Origin: Fusobacteriaceae bacterium
GTDB taxonomy: Bacteria > Fusobacteriota > Fusobacteriia > Fusobacteriales > Fusobacteriaceae
DNA: 10,463 nt
Assembly (NCBI GenBank): GCA_016938425.1
Contig: JAFGUR010000153.1
Coordinates: forward strand, 1 to 10,463
Direction: 5' to 3'
Under the pieces are notes generated by a model. It saw only the letters and a program-made list of their open reading frames with translations. It had not been told where the DNA came from and made no database searches. Made by a program: the position numbers and the translations under genes. The first letter of the stretch is position 1; each line of letters begins with the position of its first letter. Positions 7,469-10,463 of the stretch are shown in pieces.

Positions 7469-8981
7469 TTAATCTTCCTCCAGCCATAAGTATTCCTAAT
7501 TTTTCTTCTGTTGCATCTTTTTTATCAATAATATCCATAATTTCCCCATGGAACATTACAGCTATTCTATCACTTAAATTTATAACTTCCGATAATTCTG
7601 CTGATACAACTAAAATTGCATTTCCTCTAGTTTTTTCATCTAAAATCATATTATGAATTGATTCTATTGCTCCAATATCCACTCCTCTAGTAGGTTGAGA
7701 TGCAATAATAAATTTATGTTCTTTTTCTAGTTCCCTTGCAACAATTACTTTTTGCTGATTTCCTCCAGACATTCTTCCAAATACTAAATCAGGTTCAGCT
7801 GGCCTTATATCATATTTTTTTATTAATTCAATAGCATCTTTACGCATTTTTTTAAAATTAAGAACACCATTAGAGGAATATTTTTCTTTATGAACTCCTA
7901 ATGCCAAGTTATTTTCAAGATCAAATTGACTAATTGCAGCTCTTTTATGTCTATCTTCTGGAATATGTGATACTCCACTCAATGTAATTTCTTTAGGTGT
8001 TTTGTTTATGCATGAAACTTCTCCAACTGTAATATTTCCTGAAACAACTTTTCTAAGTCCTGTAATTGCTTCAATTAATTCAGTTTGTCCATTCCCTTCA
8101 ACACCTGCAATTCCTAGCACTTCTCCTTCTCTAATAGAAAAATTAATATTATCAACAGCATTAAGACCTTTATCATTTTTAACAACTAAATTTTCAATTT
8201 TAACAAGCTCTTCTCCTAAAGTAACAACAGGCGTTTTAACATTGAATAAAACAGCTCTCCCTACCATCATGTTAGCTATAATTTCTTTTGTAGCTTCCTT
8301 GGTAGAAATATTTCCAACATCTCTTCCTTTTCTGATAACTGTTATATTATCTCCTATATCTAAAACTTCTTGTAATTTATGAGTTATGAAAATAATTGTT
8401 TTACCTTCAGCAATAAGGTTATCCATAATTTTGTAAAGTTCTTTTACCTCTCCAGGAGTTAGAACTGCTGTAGGTTCATCAAATATTAAAAGGTTTGCAC
8501 CTTTAAAAAGTATTTTTAAGATTTCAACTCTTTGCTGCATTCCAACAGATAAGTCACTAATATAAGCATCCGGATCAATTGCTAATCCATATTTTTCTGA
8601 AACTCTTTTAACTTCTTCTCTTGCTGATTTTAAATCTAGAGAAAGCCCTTTTTTAGGTTCAACTCCTAATATCATATTTTCCACAACTGTTAGAGTAGGA
8701 ACAAGCATGAAATGTTGATAAACCATTCCTATTCCTAATTTTGCTGCATCTCCAGGACCATCAATAGTTACTTTATTTCCATTTAAGAATATTTCTCCAG
8801 ATGTTGGTTGATAAAGTCCATTTAAAATTTGCATAAGAGTTGATTTCCCAGCTCCATTTTCTCCTACAATTGCATGTTTTTCACCTTTAAGAATTTTTAA
8901 AGTAACATCATCATTAGCTACAACTTTCCCACCAAGAAAAGTTTTTCTTATATTTTTCATCTCTAAAATATAATTTTCCAC
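7458..8981 (-). CDS. ABC transporter ATP-binding protein with two nucleotide-binding domains (NupO/YufO-like)
   Basis: This is the cytoplasmic ATPase of the importer, 507 aa, with two fused NBDs as in the ribose/nucleoside family (RbsA, YufO). NBD1 (~6-245) is canonical: Walker A GENGAGKST (40-48), Q-loop YQHF (88-91), signature LSVGMQQR (144-151), Walker B LLIFDEP (164-170, Glu169) and H-loop His201. NBD2 (~258-500) keeps the signature MSGGNQQK (404-411), but Walker A is GVEGNGQT with Gln299 in place of lysine. Its Walker B region reads IIASQPT, with Gln429 at the catalytic glutamate position. One ATP site is thus predicted to be inactive, which is usual in this family. The start is GTG at 8981, with SD AGGAGG at 8987-8992. 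The gap to the upstream phosphorylase gene is 31 nt. Confidence 0.94.
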   Translation of the reverse strand: MENYILEMKNIRKTFLGGKVVANDDVTLKILKGEKHAIVGENGAGKSTLMQILNGLYQPTSGEIFLNGNKVTIDGPGDAAKLGIGMVYQHFMLVPTLTVVENMILGVEPKKGLSLDLKSAREEVKRVSEKYGLAIDPDAYISDLSVGMQQRVEILKILFKGANLLIFDEPTAVLTPGEVKELYKIMDNLIAEGKTIIFITHKLQEVLDIGDNITVIRKGRDVGNISTKEATKEIIANMMVGRAVLFNVKTPVVTLGEELVKIENLVVKNDKGLNAVDNINFSIREGEVLGIAGVEGNGQTELIEAITGLRKVVSGNITVGEVSCINKTPKEITLSGVSHIPEDRHKRAAISQFDLENNLALGVHKEKYSSNGVLNFKKMRKDAIELIKKYDIRPAEPDLVFGRMSGGNQQKVIVARELEKEHKFIIASQPTRGVDIGAIESIHNMILDEKTRGNAILVVSAELSEVINLSDRIAVMFHGEIMDIIDKKDATEEKLGILMAGGRLNEK

Positions 8982-8986
8982 AAAAG

Positions 8987-8992
8987 CCTCCT
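8987..8992 (-). promoter_or_regulatory. Ribosome binding site supporting the GTG start of the ABC ATPase
   Basis: A perfect AGGAGG lies 5 nt before GTG at 8981. The next in-frame ATG (residue 8) would be about 26 nt from this SD, too far, so GTG is preferred. Confidence 0.75.
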
Positions 8993-9012
8993 ATATTAAT
9001 AATGAAAGTATT

Positions 9013-9831
9013 TTATCCTAATTTTGAAACAATTTTTGCAACCCATCTGCAAAAATCTTCTCCTGTTCTTTTTGCTACGGCCATGACATCTTCATGTGAA
9101 TGTGCTTTTGTAGCAATTCCTGTTGCCATATTTGTAATACATGAAATTCCTAAGACTTTTAAACCAAGATAATTTGCAATCATACTTTCTGGAACAGTTG
9201 ACATTCCTACAGCAGAAGCACCTAATTTTTCAAAAGCACTTATTTCAGCAGCAGTTTCATAGTAAGGACCAGTTACACCAATATAAACACCTTCTCTATA
9301 TTTAACACCAATTTCATCAGCGACATTTTTTGCCTTTTCAATAAAATCTTTTTTATAAACTTCACTCATATCTGGAAATCTTGGACCAAATCTTTCATCA
9401 TTATGGCCAATTAAAGGATTAGTTCCAAACATGTTTATAAAATCAGTAATTATCATAAGTGTTCCGGGGTCAAAGGTTCTATTAATTCCACCAGCTGCAT
9501 TACTTACTATAATATTTTCAATTCCCATTTGTTTAAAAACATATATTGGATATGTAACAGTTCTCATTTCATATCCTTCATAAAAATGAAATCTTCCTTT
9601 CATAGCAACAACTTCTACCCCACCAATTTTTCCAAAAACAAGTTTTCCTGCATGTCCTGCAACTGTTGATACTGGAAAATGAGGGATATCTTTATAGTCA
9701 ACTTCTACTTGATCTTCAATATAGTTAACTAAGTCTCCAAGACCTGATCCTAAAATCACAGCAGTTTTAGGTCTATAATTTGTTTTTCCTTTTAAAAAAT
9801 TAGCAGTTTCATTTGATTTTTCAAATAACAT
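9013..9831 (-). CDS. punA: Purine-nucleoside phosphorylase, trimeric (inosine/guanosine) type
   Basis: This cytosolic enzyme splits purine (deoxy)nucleosides with phosphate into the base and (deoxy)ribose-1-phosphate. The 272-aa length is typical of the low-molecular-mass PNP family. Numbered from the chosen ATG, visible sites are phosphate-binding GSGLG (Ser29), GHAG (His60) and GRFHFYEGY (79-87: Arg80, His82, Tyr84), NAAGG (Asn111), PYYETAAE (Glu192 for the base), GMST (Met210-Thr212) and CITNMATG (Asn234). The Glu/Asn pair matches the 6-oxopurine-specific subgroup (inosine, guanosine) rather than hexameric DeoD. The start at 9831 is set by AGGAGG (9838-9843). A longer frame opening at 9882 would add 17 residues that overlap the upstream gene and have no family counterpart. 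It is followed by the nucleoside-type importer, consistent with salvage. Confidence 0.95.
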   Translation of the reverse strand: MLFEKSNETANFLKGKTNYRPKTAVILGSGLGDLVNYIEDQVEVDYKDIPHFPVSTVAGHAGKLVFGKIGGVEVVAMKGRFHFYEGYEMRTVTYPIYVFKQMGIENIIVSNAAGGINRTFDPGTLMIITDFINMFGTNPLIGHNDERFGPRFPDMSEVYKKDFIEKAKNVADEIGVKYREGVYIGVTGPYYETAAEISAFEKLGASAVGMSTVPESMIANYLGLKVLGISCITNMATGIATKAHSHEDVMAVAKRTGEDFCRWVAKIVSKLG

Positions 9832-9837
9832 ATGTGT

Positions 9838-9843
9838 CCTCCT
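9838..9843 (-). promoter_or_regulatory. Ribosome binding site deciding the PNP start
   Basis: A perfect AGGAGG lies 6 nt before ATG at 9831 and overlaps the TAG stop (9842-9844) of the upstream membrane-protein gene. This both fixes the start and suggests coupling to termination of the upstream gene. Confidence 0.85.
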
Positions 9844-10447
9844 ATAATATTTTTTCAAATAAATTATTATTAACTTTTTCAAAACCTATTTGTTCTAAAT
9901 ATTCTTTATGTTTTGAATTTAATGATTCACAATACACTTTTTTAATCCCTTTAACTGTTAAATCACTTGTATTTTCATTAAAAAAATAGCTTCCTAATTT
10001 AAAATCTCTATACTCTTTAATAACATAATCTACTTTAATTTTTAATAATTCCTTTTCCATTTCTCCAATTAAAATTCCAGCAGTATTATGATTTCTTGTC
10101 ATAAAGAAAATCTTATCTTCCTTATTAATAGAAAAATTCCCAAAAATTTCTTTTAATTCTTTATTATTCAAATCATAAAAATGTTTAAAAGATTCTGAGT
10201 CAGAAGTAGTCTCAATTAGTTTAAATTCGTTCTTTTTTTTTAAAATTTTATATAAATAATAAATATTTATAATTACAATTCCAAGATTTAAAAAGGCAGT
10301 AGGAATAGAGCCTACAATAAATCCATAAATTGTAAATAATAATGATCCAAAAGTATTAATAACCCTTAATTTAATTATGGAACTCATAGTTAAAGAAATT
10401 AAAATTATTACTGATGATAAATAGCCAAAAAAATCTAAAAAATTCAT
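9842..10447 (-). CDS. Membrane protein with three-helix (YgjV-like) N-terminus and GNAT-like C-terminal domain
   Basis: This 201-aa protein has two parts. Residues ~5-69 form three membrane helices (about 5-23, 29-46, 50-69) with the GYLSS...NxxGS...YG layout seen in YgjV-like inner-membrane proteins. Residues ~85-201 are soluble and look like the second half of a GNAT acyltransferase fold. DYVIKEYRDFKLGSYFF (140-156) occupies the place of the acetyl-CoA P-loop (YRxxxxG), but Lys150 stands where a glycine is usual. HKEYLEQIGFEKV (180-192) matches the typical GNAT end 'YxxxGF'. Activity and substrate are unknown; the similarity is from pattern memory, not a search. The ATG at 10447 follows an AAGGA-type SD. 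It is the first visible gene of the salvage operon, and its promoter is probably beyond the window edge. Confidence 0.7.
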   Translation of the reverse strand: MNFLDFFGYLSSVIILISLTMSSIIKLRVINTFGSLLFTIYGFIVGSIPTAFLNLGIVIINIYYLYKILKKKNEFKLIETTSDSESFKHFYDLNNKELKEIFGNFSINKEDKIFFMTRNHNTAGILIGEMEKELLKIKVDYVIKEYRDFKLGSYFFNENTSDLTVKGIKKVYCESLNSKHKEYLEQIGFEKVNNNLFEKIL

Positions 10448-10463
10448 AAAAATCCTTCTTTCA

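Noticed and set aside
8002..8382. Plus-strand open frame of 126 codons
   Set aside because: It is antisense to the ABC ATPase coding region, with Ser/Thr/Pro-rich low-complexity translation typical of a shadow frame.

Overview
The window is a very AT-rich stretch of bacterial chromosome with tightly packed genes. The ribosome binding sites are strong (AGGAGG-like) and AT-rich codons are preferred. Base composition and gene content suggest a Fusobacterium-type organism, or less likely a low-GC Firmicute. This is an inference, because no rRNA or other diagnostic marker is present. I see no tRNA, rRNA, CRISPR array, insertion sequence, phage gene or attachment site.

Layout. (1) Positions 1-2015, minus strand: nrdA, the large subunit of class I ribonucleotide reductase, cut at its 3' end by the window edge. 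(2) Positions 2016-2304: a divergent intergenic region. It holds the nrdA promoter, two identical NrdR-box cores 32 bp apart around that promoter, a near-consensus promoter for the rightward genes, and a leader of about 110 nt that may be folded. (3) Positions 2305-4746, plus strand: a two-gene operon with a divergent PLP-dependent enzyme of the alpha-oxoamine synthase family and the ribosome-associated GTPase gene hflX (TTG start). A bidirectional terminator follows. (4) Positions 4814-5287, minus strand: a small CAP/SCP-domain lipoprotein with its own promoter. (5) Positions 5505-10447, minus strand: a five-gene operon transcribed right to left and ending in a hairpin terminator at 5362-5391. 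Its genes are a membrane protein with a GNAT-like C-terminus, purine-nucleoside phosphorylase, and an ABC importer of the nucleoside type (double-NBD ATPase plus two permeases).

How the genes work together. The five-gene operon reads as purine nucleoside salvage: the importer brings nucleosides in and the phosphorylase splits them into base and (deoxy)ribose-1-phosphate. The matching substrate-binding lipoprotein is not in the window. nrdA makes deoxyribonucleotides and appears to be under NrdR control, so nucleotide supply genes flank the region, although the two units are not physically coupled.

Most of the window is ordinary housekeeping sequence and I found no convincing new multi-gene system. 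The items most worth following up are the PLP enzyme with substituted active-site positions and its possible structured leader, the membrane/GNAT-like fusion protein that leads the salvage operon, and the NrdR-box pair.
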